Shown here: piece after piece, positions 34,383 through 43,848 of the stretch | Position numbering within the stretch: position 1 is the first letter of the stretch | How the letters are laid out: every line of letters starts with the position of its first letter | DNA from: an uncultured Selenomonadaceae bacterium | GTDB taxonomy: Bacteria > Bacillota > Negativicutes > Selenomonadales > Selenomonadaceae | Direction: 5' to 3' | Length of the DNA stretch: 51,752 nucleotides | Assembly (NCBI GenBank): GCA_905234365.1 | Contig: CAJOHI010000004.1 | Coordinates: forward strand, 1 to 51,752 | Program-made: the position numbers and the translations under genes | The notes under the pieces: model-generated | What the model was told of the DNA's origin: nothing | The model's database searches: none | Seen by the model: the letters and a program-made list of their open reading frames with translations, nothing else

Positions 34383-35693
34383 CTAAAAATTGCCAATTAA
34401 GCGAAGCCAACTTTCTTTATGGTCTACTACATATTCAACGCCTAAAAAGTCATGCAATTTATAACGCACGGCAGCTTCCTTTTTATCGTCATCAAATTTA
34501 TGTTCATATCTGATAAGCCAATCTTTAAAAAATTCATACTCAAGAGCACCAACAAAATTTTTATCTGTGAAGTCATAACGCAAATAGGCATTAGTTCTTC
34601 GCAAAATACTTCGTGAATATCCAAATGACCAATTCCACTTCATTTCTTGTGGCGCAATATCAACTTGAAAAAATGCTTCATCAATGTTTGAAATTTTGCG
34701 TCCAATGTGCATTCTAAAAAGTAAATCATCAACGGCATCGCTGTCACGACCGAGATCAATCCAGCCGGTTGCACGCATTCTATATCGTGTTGAATTGCTG
34801 CGAATCATTACACTTAAGTGTTCACCGGTCGTTAAAGTGGCATCACTTTTGATCTTGAGCCGACGAAAATCAGTATGCTCGTCAAGAGGTTTAGCAATCA
34901 TAGATTGAATTTCATCTTTATGACGCTCAACAAATGCAACAGGAACGCCAACTAAAATGTTGACTTTATCTTCCATAAAAGTTCTATGAGTGACAAGAGC
35001 GACATTCGGCATAGTGTCTGAACGCATACTAAGACTTATTGTCCTTACAACAGGAAGTCTTGGATAAACCGTCAAGTCAATAATCGCCGTTGAATTTTCA
35101 GATTTATCGTCAATTTTAATATCAAAATCAGCTCGAAATTCCGGCAAAGATTCAGCCATAAATTTATTTAATCGGCGTTTTAAAATTCCATTCGTCCAAT
35201 CGGTAGCGGCTATAGGGAGTCCTTTTAATCCATCAGAAAAAACCTCATCAACTGAGGCTAAATCATTTAAAACCAAATTGATAAGCTGTGGCGGCATGCC
35301 TTCAATTTTTTTATTGACATTGATTTTTTGAATTGTGCTTGTCCAAGGTAATAGGTCAACTTTAATAATCGCCGTTGATTCGACGATATTTATTTTTACA
35401 CAATTAACAGTATATCCGACTAAAATTTTGTCAAATACCAAATGTATTGTCGTTTCCTGTTGAGTTTGCCACTCTTTTGTAAACGGCAAATTATGTCCTG
35501 CAATTAATTGTCTGCCAATAGCCATTACGGATTCTTCCATACGTTCTTTGACCATCGGCGGCAATGAACTTTCCGAACTGACATGAGCTTCAACATTTTC
35601 AATTCTTGACGCTTCTGCCGGTATCGAAAATAATAAGATCAGCAACATCAATAAATATATGTATATTTTTTTTGTCATTAAATTAATTCGCAT
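34383..35693 (-). CDS. Secreted probable outer-membrane beta-barrel protein, family not recognised
   Basis: A 436-residue protein with a clear signal peptide (YIYLLMLLILLFSIPAEA, cleavage near residue 29). The middle (about 30-290) has repeated beta/alpha blocks that may be POTRA-like. The last 150 residues alternate aromatic and polar residues (WNWSFGYSRSILRRTNAYLR, YEFFKDWLIRYEHKF) and end in Phe, as outer-membrane barrels do. The gene begins 6 bp after the bamA stop on the same strand, so it belongs to the BamA transcript. I infer an outer-membrane protein or BamA accessory specific to diderm Firmicutes; no known name can be assigned. Confidence 0.65.
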   Translation of the reverse strand: MRINLMTKKIYIYLLMLLILLFSIPAEASRIENVEAHVSSESSLPPMVKERMEESVMAIGRQLIAGHNLPFTKEWQTQQETTIHLVFDKILVGYTVNCVKINIVESTAIIKVDLLPWTSTIQKINVNKKIEGMPPQLINLVLNDLASVDEVFSDGLKGLPIAATDWTNGILKRRLNKFMAESLPEFRADFDIKIDDKSENSTAIIDLTVYPRLPVVRTISLSMRSDTMPNVALVTHRTFMEDKVNILVGVPVAFVERHKDEIQSMIAKPLDEHTDFRRLKIKSDATLTTGEHLSVMIRSNSTRYRMRATGWIDLGRDSDAVDDLLFRMHIGRKISNIDEAFFQVDIAPQEMKWNWSFGYSRSILRRTNAYLRYDFTDKNFVGALEYEFFKDWLIRYEHKFDDDKKEAAVRYKLHDFLGVEYVVDHKESWLRLIGNF

Positions 35694-35699
35694 TAAGAA

Positions 35700-37877
35700 T
35701 TAGAAAGCTCCGCCAACGCTGAAATGCAAACGACCACCTTGAGAACCTTTTCCGTAGTCAAGGCGCAATGGTCCAAGCGGCGTCGTCAATGAAACGCCAA
35801 TACCTACGCTGCCGTGAAATTCGTCCGGCTTGAAACCGGTATCCCAAGCACTTCCCCAATCAGTAAAGAGTGCGCCTTGTACCTTCGAGAAAAGCGGAAA
35901 CCTATATTCAAGAGTACCAAGCAACATTCTATCACCGCGAAATTGATCTTCACGATAACCGCGCAAAGTATCTTGACCGCCAATTCTGTATTGGTTAAAT
36001 TCCGTCATGTCTCCGAAACCAATGCCGCCTTTGGTTCTAATTGCCCAAACTTGTGCGTGACCGGCTTTAAAAAATTGTTGATGTTCAATGCTGAATTTTT
36101 GAAAATCAAAATCGCCACCAATCCAACCGCCAAATTCGCCGCTCAAATTAACTCTGCCGCCGGTTGTCGGATTGTAAATATTATCACGAGTATCTGTAAT
36201 GTGTTCAAAAGTTACGCTGCGAGTTGTGCCGAAATTATCTTTGCGCCATTTAGAACCTGAAGCGCCGCTGCGGTTACCGGCATTACCGCTGGAAACGTGT
36301 TTAACATACTCATCTTTGCGTTGACGTAGAGTTATATAATTCGTTGAGTATTCACTTATCGGACGACTGAGAGTAATTTCGCCGCCAGTATATTTTCTCA
36401 TATATTCTTCTTTGAGATGACCTCTTGTATCATAATCATCAAATTCATAAGTACGATTGTAAAATCTAAAAGTTCCAGCAGTTTCTTTTCTGTCAAGCCA
36501 AGGACGGCGATAACTGAAAGTGATACCATGTGCATCTTCATCGTCGCCGCTCATTTCGTACATAACACTGACAGCATCACCGGTACCGCGAAAGTTGGTA
36601 TCAGAAATGCTGATCATTCCAATAATACCGTCTTCGCTGCTATAACCTGCGCCAACGCCAAATGTACCAGTGCGCTTTTCTTTAACGTCAATTTCCATAA
36701 TAATTGCATTAGGTTCAATGCCCGGATTCATCTTAACGTTGACATCTTCAAAAAATCCAAGATTGTTGACGCGCTGCATTGAACGCCTTGCGAGATTTGC
36801 GTTAAAAACTTCGCCAGGTTTTTGCCTCATTTCGCGAAGGATGACCTTTTCTTTTGTTTTCTTGTTGCCTTTTACTTTGTAACCTTCGAGAATGCCTTCA
36901 TTGATTTTTAACGTTAAAATTCCGTCATTGTCAATATTCATGTCAGTGACTTTCATCAAGACGTAACCGGTGCCCCTATATCTTTCTTGAATTGCGGTTA
37001 TATTGTCATGAAGTCGAACGCTGTTTAAAACGTCGCCGCGCTGAATTGTCATCAATCGCTCTAAATCTGAAGTTTTTTCAATCGTGTTGCCAACAAAAAT
37101 AATATCCTTTAATATAGGATTTTCCAGCAAATGATAAGTTACAATGACGCCTTCCGGTACTTCTTCAATTTTAGGATAAACGTCATAAAAGTAACCGGTA
37201 TTTAAGAATATATCCATGTCGCGAGTTGCTGAATCAACAGTAAATTCATCTCCAACATGTTGATTTGCCGCGATTTTAACAGTTGGCAAAGTCATGGAAC
37301 TGGCGCCTTCGTACTTGATATCAACTACGGTTTTGCCTTCAAATGGTCTCAAATAATTTTCAATAGCTATATTATTTGTAGTTTCTTCGTCCGTTGTTGC
37401 AAGTGGCGGTTCAAGTGGATTTGCAGTTGGCGTTGTATCGGCTGGTGTTGTGTTTTCCGTCGATTCTGTTGAAGGTTCCGAATCACTTTCTGTTGAGGGT
37501 GTCGTTTCTGTTTCTTTGGAGCCTGATTCGTTTGTTGATGTCGATAATTCCTCAATTTCATTTTCACTTGACGATAAGGATTCAACATCATTTTCTGCCA
37601 GCGTTTCTTCTGAAGTTTTATAGGTTGTTTCTTCGTCAGGTTTAGTTATCATTTCTTCAGTTGAATTTGAATTTGATTCAAAAGTTTCTGTTTCTTCCGA
37701 TTTTAAATTATCTGTACTTTGACTTTCGGTTGTTGGTACTTCAAATGGTGAAGCTACAAATACTTCATCACCTTCCTCTGCAAAAGCATTTTGCGGCAAA
37801 AAAATTCCACTTAACATCATCGTGAAACCTAAGAGAGCATTGCTTTTTTTTCTCTTAAGCCTACTTAAAATTTTCAA
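35700..37877 (-). CDS. bamA: Outer-membrane assembly factor BamA
   Basis: Omp85-family protein that inserts beta-barrel proteins into the outer membrane. TTG at 37877 is chosen (725 residues): AGGAGG lies 7 nt upstream and a signal peptide ending QNAFA follows directly. After the signal comes an acidic Ser/Thr/Glu-rich stretch of about 120 residues, then about three POTRA domains (for example VVDIKYEGASSMTLPTV, LKDIIFVGNT, YKVKGNKKTKEKVILREM). The 16-strand barrel carries the loop motif GGQDTLRGY (VRGF type) and ends RLHFSVGGAF with terminal Phe. Four to five POTRAs are usual in Proteobacteria. The gene follows an acidic membrane protein and precedes a probable barrel protein. Confidence 0.94.
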   Translation of the reverse strand: MKILSRLKRKKSNALLGFTMMLSGIFLPQNAFAEEGDEVFVASPFEVPTTESQSTDNLKSEETETFESNSNSTEEMITKPDEETTYKTSEETLAENDVESLSSSENEIEELSTSTNESGSKETETTPSTESDSEPSTESTENTTPADTTPTANPLEPPLATTDEETTNNIAIENYLRPFEGKTVVDIKYEGASSMTLPTVKIAANQHVGDEFTVDSATRDMDIFLNTGYFYDVYPKIEEVPEGVIVTYHLLENPILKDIIFVGNTIEKTSDLERLMTIQRGDVLNSVRLHDNITAIQERYRGTGYVLMKVTDMNIDNDGILTLKINEGILEGYKVKGNKKTKEKVILREMRQKPGEVFNANLARRSMQRVNNLGFFEDVNVKMNPGIEPNAIIMEIDVKEKRTGTFGVGAGYSSEDGIIGMISISDTNFRGTGDAVSVMYEMSGDDEDAHGITFSYRRPWLDRKETAGTFRFYNRTYEFDDYDTRGHLKEEYMRKYTGGEITLSRPISEYSTNYITLRQRKDEYVKHVSSGNAGNRSGASGSKWRKDNFGTTRSVTFEHITDTRDNIYNPTTGGRVNLSGEFGGWIGGDFDFQKFSIEHQQFFKAGHAQVWAIRTKGGIGFGDMTEFNQYRIGGQDTLRGYREDQFRGDRMLLGTLEYRFPLFSKVQGALFTDWGSAWDTGFKPDEFHGSVGIGVSLTTPLGPLRLDYGKGSQGGRLHFSVGGAF

Positions 37878-37893
37878 AAAAATTCTCCTCCTA

Positions 37894-38553
37894 TTACTCA
37901 GCACGCAGTATTTGTCCTGCTGACTGCATGAGTTTTTGCATATCTTCTGTAGGTGTCTTTTGTAATTCAACATTATAATTTTGTGGTTCTTCTGATTTCA
38001 TTTCGTAATTAATATTCGCAGATTCACTCGGCTCATCTGTCTGGATTTCGTTTATAGTTGCTTCTTCATCTTTAATTAACTCCTCATTTTGAATTTCATA
38101 TTCCGAATCACTCATTGATAAGATTTCTTCTTCAACTTCCGGCGCTGAATCCGGTATTAATATATCGTTGAGTGGTTCATTATCAATTTTTGCTACTTCT
38201 GCTAATTTTGAGTTTTGCATATCTAATTCTATATTTTGCACTTCCGGTTTTGAGTTTAGGATTTCTAAATTTTCATTATTAATTAAAGCAGGTGCAGGTG
38301 TTGAAAGGTTTTTTGAGTCATCATTTATCCAAAATACGCCAAATGCTATTGCGGCCGCAGCAATAAAAGATAAAAATTTAATCAGCTTCGTTTGATTTTG
38401 ATGTTTCTCAGCGTTTTTAAGTTCTGCTTTCGCCAACATCAATTTTAAATCGCCTTGTAAATCTTCTTTAAGTTCTATGGATTTATCAGCTTGTTGCAGC
38501 CAGTCTCTTGCTGCTTTAATGTGCCGTCTGATATTGCGTCTCTTATCTTCCAT
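37894..38553 (-). CDS. Acidic single-helix membrane protein upstream of bamA
   Basis: A 219-residue protein of unrecognised family. It starts with a basic/amphipathic segment (KRRNIRRHIKAARDWLQQAD), has one membrane helix (FLSFIAAAAIAFGVFWI, about residues 65-82), and a long acidic, Asn/Glu/Ser-rich outer segment to the C-terminus (QKTPTEDMQKLMQSAGQIL near the end). This topology suggests a periplasm-facing protein. It lies 16 bp before bamA and shares its low-complexity acidic character, so the two may act together; that is inference. Promoter at 38590-38618. Confidence 0.6.
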   Translation of the reverse strand: MEDKRRNIRRHIKAARDWLQQADKSIELKEDLQGDLKLMLAKAELKNAEKHQNQTKLIKFLSFIAAAAIAFGVFWINDDSKNLSTPAPALINNENLEILNSKPEVQNIELDMQNSKLAEVAKIDNEPLNDILIPDSAPEVEEEILSMSDSEYEIQNEELIKDEEATINEIQTDEPSESANINYEMKSEEPQNYNVELQKTPTEDMQKLMQSAGQILRAE

Positions 38554-38589
38554 GACTCCTCACCTTCCTATCATTTTCATTTATAATTC

Positions 38590-38618
38590 ATTTTAAACAA
38601 TTCTCATTAAAATAGCAA
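38590..38618 (-). promoter_or_regulatory. Promoter of the bamA unit
   Basis: Minus strand TTGCTA (38618-38613), 17-bp spacer, TAAAAT (38595-38590). Confidence 0.65.
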
Positions 38619-38750
38619 GAGTATAATAGCAAATTTTATATAAAATTTAAAGAATTTTTTTGAGATTAATTAAAAGTTAGTTTTAAAAAATAAAAATTTA
38701 TGATAAACTTGTCAAGTAAAAAATTTTTTTGAATTGTGGAGGTAATTATT

Positions 38751-39683
38751 TTGTTGAAAGGCAGAGATTTATTATCAATTCATGAACTTAGTGTTGATGA
38801 AGTTGATGAAATTTTAAATTTTGCAGCGGAGTTAAAAACAATGCAAAAAATTGGCGTTGAGCATAAAATTCTCAGCGGTAAAACACTCGGAATGATTTTT
38901 GAGAAATCTTCAACGCGCACAAGAGTTTCCTTTGAGGTTGGAATGTATCAATTAGGCGGTAATGCACTTTTCTTATCAAATAGAGATTTGCAGCTTGGTC
39001 GTGGCGAACCGATTAAAGACACTGCAAGAGTCCTTTCACGCTATCTTGACGGAATTATGATTCGTACTTTCGGTCATGATAGGGTTGAGGAGTTAGCTAA
39101 ATATGCTGACATTCCGGTTATCAACGGTTTGACCGATTTATTACATCCTTGCCAAGTGTTGACTGATTTGCTGACAATTCGCGAGCACAAAGGCAAGAAT
39201 CTTAAAAATTTAAAAATGGCTTATGTCGGCGACGGCAACAATATGACCAATTCATATCTTTACGGCACAGCAAAAGTTGGAATGACTTTGACAGTTGCAA
39301 CTCCGGCAAATTATAAACCCAACGAAGAAGTTTTTAAAAATGCTCTTGAAGATGCAAAAGAGACTGGAGCAAATCTTTCATGGATTGAAAATCCGAACGA
39401 AGCTGTAAAAAATGCCGATATTGTCGTAACGGACACTTGGGCGTCAATGGGTCAAGAAGCTGAACACGATGAACGCAAGAAAATTTTTGCACCTTATCAA
39501 GTCAATAGTGAACTTTTAAAAAATGCTGACAAAAATGTAATTGTAATGCACTGTCTACCGGCTTATCGCGGCGAAGAAATTACTGATGAGGTCTTTGAGG
39601 CAAACGCTCATGTTATTTTTGATGAGGCAGAAAATCGCCTGCACACACAAAAAGCAATTATGGCATTGACCATGAGTGATTAA
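38751..39683 (+). CDS. argF: Ornithine carbamoyltransferase
   Basis: Makes citrulline from ornithine and carbamoyl phosphate in arginine synthesis. Seen are the carbamoyl-phosphate loop SSTRTRVSFE, GNALFLSNRDLQLGRGEPIKDTARV, HPCQVLTDL, YVGDGNNMTNS, the ornithine-side DTWASMGQE and the catalytic MHCLPAYRG. The start is one of two adjacent TTG codons; 38751 is chosen (310 residues, GGAGG 8 nt upstream). A GTG at 38736 would overlap the ribosome site. It stands alone, without other arg genes, next to the convergent agmatinase gene. Confidence 0.95.
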   Translation: MLKGRDLLSIHELSVDEVDEILNFAAELKTMQKIGVEHKILSGKTLGMIFEKSSTRTRVSFEVGMYQLGGNALFLSNRDLQLGRGEPIKDTARVLSRYLDGIMIRTFGHDRVEELAKYADIPVINGLTDLLHPCQVLTDLLTIREHKGKNLKNLKMAYVGDGNNMTNSYLYGTAKVGMTLTVATPANYKPNEEVFKNALEDAKETGANLSWIENPNEAVKNADIVVTDTWASMGQEAEHDERKKIFAPYQVNSELLKNADKNVIVMHCLPAYRGEEITDEVFEANAHVIFDEAENRLHTQKAIMALTMSD

Positions 39684-39695
39684 TAATATAACTTT

Positions 39696-40541
39696 TTAAC
39701 TTAAACGAATCAAAAATTCGCGAAGAAGTTTAAGTGCTGTTGCTGTTGAAATTCCTGATGGATCATATGGCGGTGAAAGTTCCATTAAGTCAAAACTGAC
39801 AACATTGCAGCCGTCAAATACTTTAAAAGCGGCTTTCATAAGCTCAACGAAACTAACGCCGCCTGCTTCCGGTGTACCAGTTCCTGGAAAAACAGAAGGG
39901 TCAAGTACGTCTAAATCCACAGTCAGATAGACGTGACGACCTTTTAATTTTTCAATAGTTTCGTCAAGACCTTCAAAATCAAATAAATTCAAATATGTAT
40001 GCTTTTTAGCAAATTCAAACTCCAACTTATCGCCGCTTCTGATTCCAAATTGAAAGATTGAATTATCACCAAGAATATCAAATATTCTATGCATTACAGT
40101 TGCATGTGAAAGTTTGACGCCTAAATATTCTTCACGCAAATCAGCATGCGCGTCAAAATGAATTATCGCCAAATCATCAAAATTTTTATGAGCTGCTTTA
40201 ACTGTCGCAAGAGTCAAAAGGTGTTCGCCGCCAATCATGATTGGAAATTTATTGTCAGAAAAAATTTTATTTGCAAATGTCTCAATATCTGCAAGTGTTT
40301 GATTGACATCACCAAATGAAAGCGTCAAATCACCGGCATCATGAAATTTAACTTCACTCAAGTCAACACCTTGTCCAGGCGAATAATATTCAAGCCCATA
40401 GGATTCAGCACGCATTGTTCTTGAAGCAAAACGAGTGCCTGGACGATATGAAGTTGTGCTGTCAAATGGTGCACCAAAAATTATAATTTTAGCTTCCTCA
40501 TAAGAACATTCAGTTTCAAACAAAGTATTTGAAGCAATCAT
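39696..40541 (-). CDS. speB: Agmatinase / ureohydrolase
   Basis: Ureohydrolase that splits agmatine to putrescine and urea (polyamine synthesis). The dinuclear Mn ligands are present: GGEHLLTL (His), HFDAHADLRE (Asp-x-His-x-Asp) and DLDVLDPSVFPGTGTPEAGG (Asp-x-Asp). The 281-residue length and the N-terminal FGAPFDSTTSYRPGTRFA match agmatinases rather than arginases; substrate assignment remains an inference from that pattern. ATG at 40541 directly abuts the trpC stop, so the two genes are translated from one message despite unrelated pathways. Confidence 0.9.
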   Translation of the reverse strand: MIASNTLFETECSYEEAKIIIFGAPFDSTTSYRPGTRFASRTMRAESYGLEYYSPGQGVDLSEVKFHDAGDLTLSFGDVNQTLADIETFANKIFSDNKFPIMIGGEHLLTLATVKAAHKNFDDLAIIHFDAHADLREEYLGVKLSHATVMHRIFDILGDNSIFQFGIRSGDKLEFEFAKKHTYLNLFDFEGLDETIEKLKGRHVYLTVDLDVLDPSVFPGTGTPEAGGVSFVELMKAAFKVFDGCNVVSFDLMELSPPYDPSGISTATALKLLREFLIRLS

Positions 40542-41324
40542 TTAAAAAACCTCACTTTTCATTGCAAAATCTTTTGTCTGCTTGGCAATATCATCGGCAC
40601 GAACTAAACCTTCGCCGACTAAAATTCCATCGCAGCCGGCAGATTTTAGTTTATTCACATCTTCAACGGTAAAAACACCGCTTTCACTGATTAGCGTTCG
40701 ATTCATGTCAGCATAAGGCAGCAGCTCAATAGTATTGTCAATCGTTGTCGTGAAAGTTTTTAAATTACGATTGTTAATTCCAATAAATTCTGCTGAAGTT
40801 TCAAGTGCTGATATCATGTCATCTTTATCATGAACCTCAACGAGTGCATCCATACCGAGACGCCAAGCAGTATATAAAAAATGTTTCAATTTCTCAGGCG
40901 TCAATATTCGCACAATCAACAATATAGCATCAGCGCCTAAAAAACGCGATTCATAAATTTGATATTCGTCAATGATAAAATCTTTACGCAAAAGAGGAAT
41001 TTTAATTTCGCTGCGAACTTTTTTAAAATCTTCATTGCTGCCTAAAAAGTGCGGATCTGTATGTACTGAAAGCATTTTAGCGCCATTATTTTCGTAAATG
41101 TGTGCAAGTTCTAAAACTGAATGTGTAGCGTTAAGTCTGCCTTTAGCCGGCGATTGTAATTTACACTCGGCAATTAACGACCAGTAATTTTTTTTAACGG
41201 TTTGTGACATTTTGAAACGTCCGCAAGTAACTTTTGATCTTAACTCGTCGAGAGATAAATTTTTTTTAGCTTCCTCAACGATTTTTTTCTTATTCTCAAC
41301 AATTTCAGCAAGTATATTTTTCAC
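40542..41324 (-). CDS. trpC: Indole-3-glycerol-phosphate synthase
   Basis: Closes the indole ring in tryptophan synthesis. TIM-barrel protein of 260 residues with AECKLQSPAKG (usual form E-x-K-x-x-S-P-S-x-G), LSVHTDPHFLGS, PLLRKDFIIDEYQI, ALVEVHD, IGINNRNLKTF and SESGV. The start is GTG at 41324 with GAGG 9 nt upstream. No other trp gene is in the window, so it is detached from a trp operon. It abuts speB. Confidence 0.93.
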   Translation of the reverse strand: MKNILAEIVENKKKIVEEAKKNLSLDELRSKVTCGRFKMSQTVKKNYWSLIAECKLQSPAKGRLNATHSVLELAHIYENNGAKMLSVHTDPHFLGSNEDFKKVRSEIKIPLLRKDFIIDEYQIYESRFLGADAILLIVRILTPEKLKHFLYTAWRLGMDALVEVHDKDDMISALETSAEFIGINNRNLKTFTTTIDNTIELLPYADMNRTLISESGVFTVEDVNKLKSAGCDGILVGEGLVRADDIAKQTKDFAMKSEVF

Positions 41325-41367
41325 TTATTGTCGCCTCATTACTAATTAAAATTGATTTTGATAATAA

Positions 41368-41401
41368 AACCCTCACCAAAGCATTAACTTCAATGAGGGT
41401 T
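41368..41401 (-). terminator. Terminator after ptsI
   Basis: AACCCTCA and TGAGGGTT form an 8-bp stem. In the minus direction it is followed by TTTTATT. Confidence 0.75.
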
Positions 41402-41442
41402 ATTTATTTATAACTTTTCAGTTAATTTTAATCGTTATCAGA

Positions 41443-43149
41443 TTAGGAAATGGTTGAAAGATATGCTTTAATTTCGTTGCCATCTTCCATTTCCATAACT
41501 TTATCAAGAATTTCTTTTGCTTTAGCTGAAGAAATGTTACGAATACGTTCTTTGACTTTTGGAATTGAAGGTGCAGACATTGAAAGTTCTTTAATACCCA
41601 TAGCCATGAGGAGAATTGCAGCATTAGGATCAGAAGCCATTTCGCCGCACATTCCAGCCCATTTGCCTTCTTTGTTTGCAGATTCAATAGTTCTCTTGAT
41701 GAGACGAAGAACTGCTGGATTGAAGTGATTGTAAAGGTAAGCGATTTGGGCATTGCCGCGATCAACCGCAAGAGTGTATTGAACGAGGTCATTAGTACCA
41801 ATGCTGAAGAAGTCAACGTATTTTGCAAGGATAGGCGTCATAACTGCTGCAGCTGGAGTCTCAACCATAATGCCGAGTTGTACATTATCAGCATAATCTT
41901 TGCCCTCGTGAACGAGTTCAGCTTTAGCTTCTTCAACCATCTTTTGAGCAGCTTTAAATTCTTCAACGTTAATAACCATTGGGAACATGATACCGGCTTT
42001 TCCGAATTTGCCAGCGCGAAGAATAGCTTTTAATTGAGGCATAAAGAGATCGCGACGTTGCAAGCTGATACGGATTGCACGATAGCCAAGAAATGGATTT
42101 TCTTCAGTACCGACTTGGATATAAGGCAGAGGCTTATCACCGCCGATATCCATTGTACGAATAACGCAGAGATGACCATTACATTTTTCGACGGCAGCTT
42201 TATACTCTTTAAATTGATCTTCTTCTTTTGGAATATCAGTTTTGCCCATGAAGACAAATTCAGAACGGAAAAGTCCAACGCCTTCAGCACCATAATTATT
42301 GGCGGCATCAACATCAGCAGGTGAACCGATATTTGCAACGAGTTCAACTTTTACGCCGTCAGTTGTGATTGCTGGCAATTCTTTAAGAGCAGCATAATGA
42401 GCCTTGAGTTCTTCTTGCTTTTTGATTTTTACATCGTAGCTAGCACGCTCCTCAGCAGTAGGACGAATAAGAATATCACCGGTGTCACCGTCGATAATGA
42501 CAGGATCGCCGTCAGCTATCTTTTCGATTGCATCACCAACGCCAACGATTGAAGGAATAGCGCGAGTTTTTGCAATGATGATTGCGTGAGAAGTCGTTGA
42601 GCCTTGACCAAGAATAACGCCTGCAATTTTATCAGAAGGCAGACCAGCAATAACAGAAGGTTCAATTTCTTGACCTGCAACAATAACTTTGCCTTCGCCA
42701 ATTTCTGGTTCTTTGATACCGAGAATGAATTTTGCAATACGTTTTCCGACATCACGCATATCAACTGCACGACCGCGAAAATATTCATCTTCCATTTGCT
42801 CAAAGAGTTGTGCTTGTGACTCATAAGCGTCGAGAACTGCACGTGGTGCAGAGCCGGATTTATCAACTTGCTCGTCAATCGCAGCACTCATTGCTGGATC
42901 TTCAACCATCATGCGATGAGCCTCAAGAATTGCTGCCTGCTCTTTCATGTCTTTCTTGTTGAGGTCTTCAATCGTCTTAACGAGGTTTGCAGCTACCTTT
43001 ACGAGTGCATCAGCAGCAACTTTCTTTTCGTCAGCCTTCTTCTTTGGCTTGTAGTCTTTGAGATAACCATCAAGGTTTTGTCCTGCGAGCATGATTTTGC
43101 CGACAGCTACGCCGGAAATTACGCCCTTACCCTTCATTTTTTCTGCCAT
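41443..43149 (-). CDS. ptsI: PTS enzyme I
   Basis: Phosphoenolpyruvate-protein phosphotransferase, the first phosphoryl carrier of the sugar PTS; it phosphorylates HPr. The 568-residue protein has the HPr-binding helical domain, the active-site segment GQGSTTSHAII with His188, GDTGDILIRP, and the PEP-binding barrel motifs GVGLFRSEFVF, RTMDIGGDKPLPY, GIMVETPAA, FSIGTNDLVQYTLAVDR and MCGEMASDP. ATG at 43149 follows GGAGG by 8 nt. It is separated from ptsH by 152 bp that contains a hairpin and an extra GAGGAGGAGG run. No sugar-specific EII gene is nearby. Confidence 0.97.
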   Translation of the reverse strand: MAEKMKGKGVISGVAVGKIMLAGQNLDGYLKDYKPKKKADEKKVAADALVKVAANLVKTIEDLNKKDMKEQAAILEAHRMMVEDPAMSAAIDEQVDKSGSAPRAVLDAYESQAQLFEQMEDEYFRGRAVDMRDVGKRIAKFILGIKEPEIGEGKVIVAGQEIEPSVIAGLPSDKIAGVILGQGSTTSHAIIIAKTRAIPSIVGVGDAIEKIADGDPVIIDGDTGDILIRPTAEERASYDVKIKKQEELKAHYAALKELPAITTDGVKVELVANIGSPADVDAANNYGAEGVGLFRSEFVFMGKTDIPKEEDQFKEYKAAVEKCNGHLCVIRTMDIGGDKPLPYIQVGTEENPFLGYRAIRISLQRRDLFMPQLKAILRAGKFGKAGIMFPMVINVEEFKAAQKMVEEAKAELVHEGKDYADNVQLGIMVETPAAAVMTPILAKYVDFFSIGTNDLVQYTLAVDRGNAQIAYLYNHFNPAVLRLIKRTIESANKEGKWAGMCGEMASDPNAAILLMAMGIKELSMSAPSIPKVKERIRNISSAKAKEILDKVMEMEDGNEIKAYLSTIS

Positions 43150-43301
43150 TTATCTTTCCTCCAACTATGTTATACACAAAAGGAGTCGACGTCTCCTTTA
43201 AAAAGTACGCCTCCTCCTCAAACTAATGCGAATTAAGAATACAGAATTAACCTTTTGTTATTTTAACTCCAAACTCTGAATTTCAAATTACCAATTTAAT
43301 T

Positions 43302-43568
43302 TTATTCTTCGCCAAATTTGTCGTCAACCATTTGCTTCAATGCCGCAACAGCATCTGCTTCATCAGGACCATCGGCAGAAATAGTGATTTCTGTACCTTT
43401 AACAAGACCCATGCTCATAATCATGAGAATACTTTTTGCATCAACAGTCTTACCTTTTGCTTTGATTTGAATCTTGGATTTAAAGGAAGATGCTTTTTGA
43501 ACGAACTGAGATGCCGGACGTGCATGAATACCAGTTTTGTTTTCAATGGTGGTTGTTGCTTCTGTCAT
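43302..43568 (-). CDS. ptsH: PTS phosphocarrier protein HPr
   Basis: Small phosphocarrier between enzyme I and the sugar permeases. The 88-residue protein has the active-site GIHARPA (His15) and a Firmicutes-type regulatory Ser46 in DAKSILMIMSMGL, so HPr kinase control is possible. The segment GTEITISADGPDE is also typical. AGGAGAGGG precedes the ATG. ptsI follows on the same strand. Confidence 0.97.
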   Translation of the reverse strand: MTEATTTIENKTGIHARPASQFVQKASSFKSKIQIKAKGKTVDAKSILMIMSMGLVKGTEITISADGPDEADAVAALKQMVDDKFGEE

Positions 43569-43734
43569 TACTTACCCTCTCCTATTCTTTACAAAAAAAG
43601 TTTTTTACACTCCAGAATGCCTCGCAGCAATCTTTTCTGATTTTCTGTATTCTATATACTCTAAAATATTCCTTCTTTATTTGAAAAAAATTTTAAAATT
43701 TTTTGAATAATTTTTTTATTGAACGTGAATAGCC

Positions 43735-43758
43735 GATTATTTATGTTATAAAATAATC
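43735..43758. promoter_or_regulatory. Palindromic operator-like site between ptsH and the 3D-domain gene
   Basis: GATTATTT at 43735-43742 and AAATAATC at 43751-43758 form a perfect 8-bp dyad with an 8-bp centre. It lies in the 466-bp gap between divergent genes (43569-44034). That gap otherwise holds the direct repeats at 43849 and the leader at 43978. Confidence 0.4.
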
Positions 43759-43848
43759 ATGATAATTAAAGATTTTAAAAGATTTAATTTGTTACTCTGT
43801 TATGCGTATTATTAAGGTATTTTTGACTTTTTGACATAAATTTTTTTC

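Noticed and set aside
35814..36260. A 148-codon plus-strand frame within bamA
   Set aside because: Antisense to the BamA barrel, no start signal, no family resemblance.
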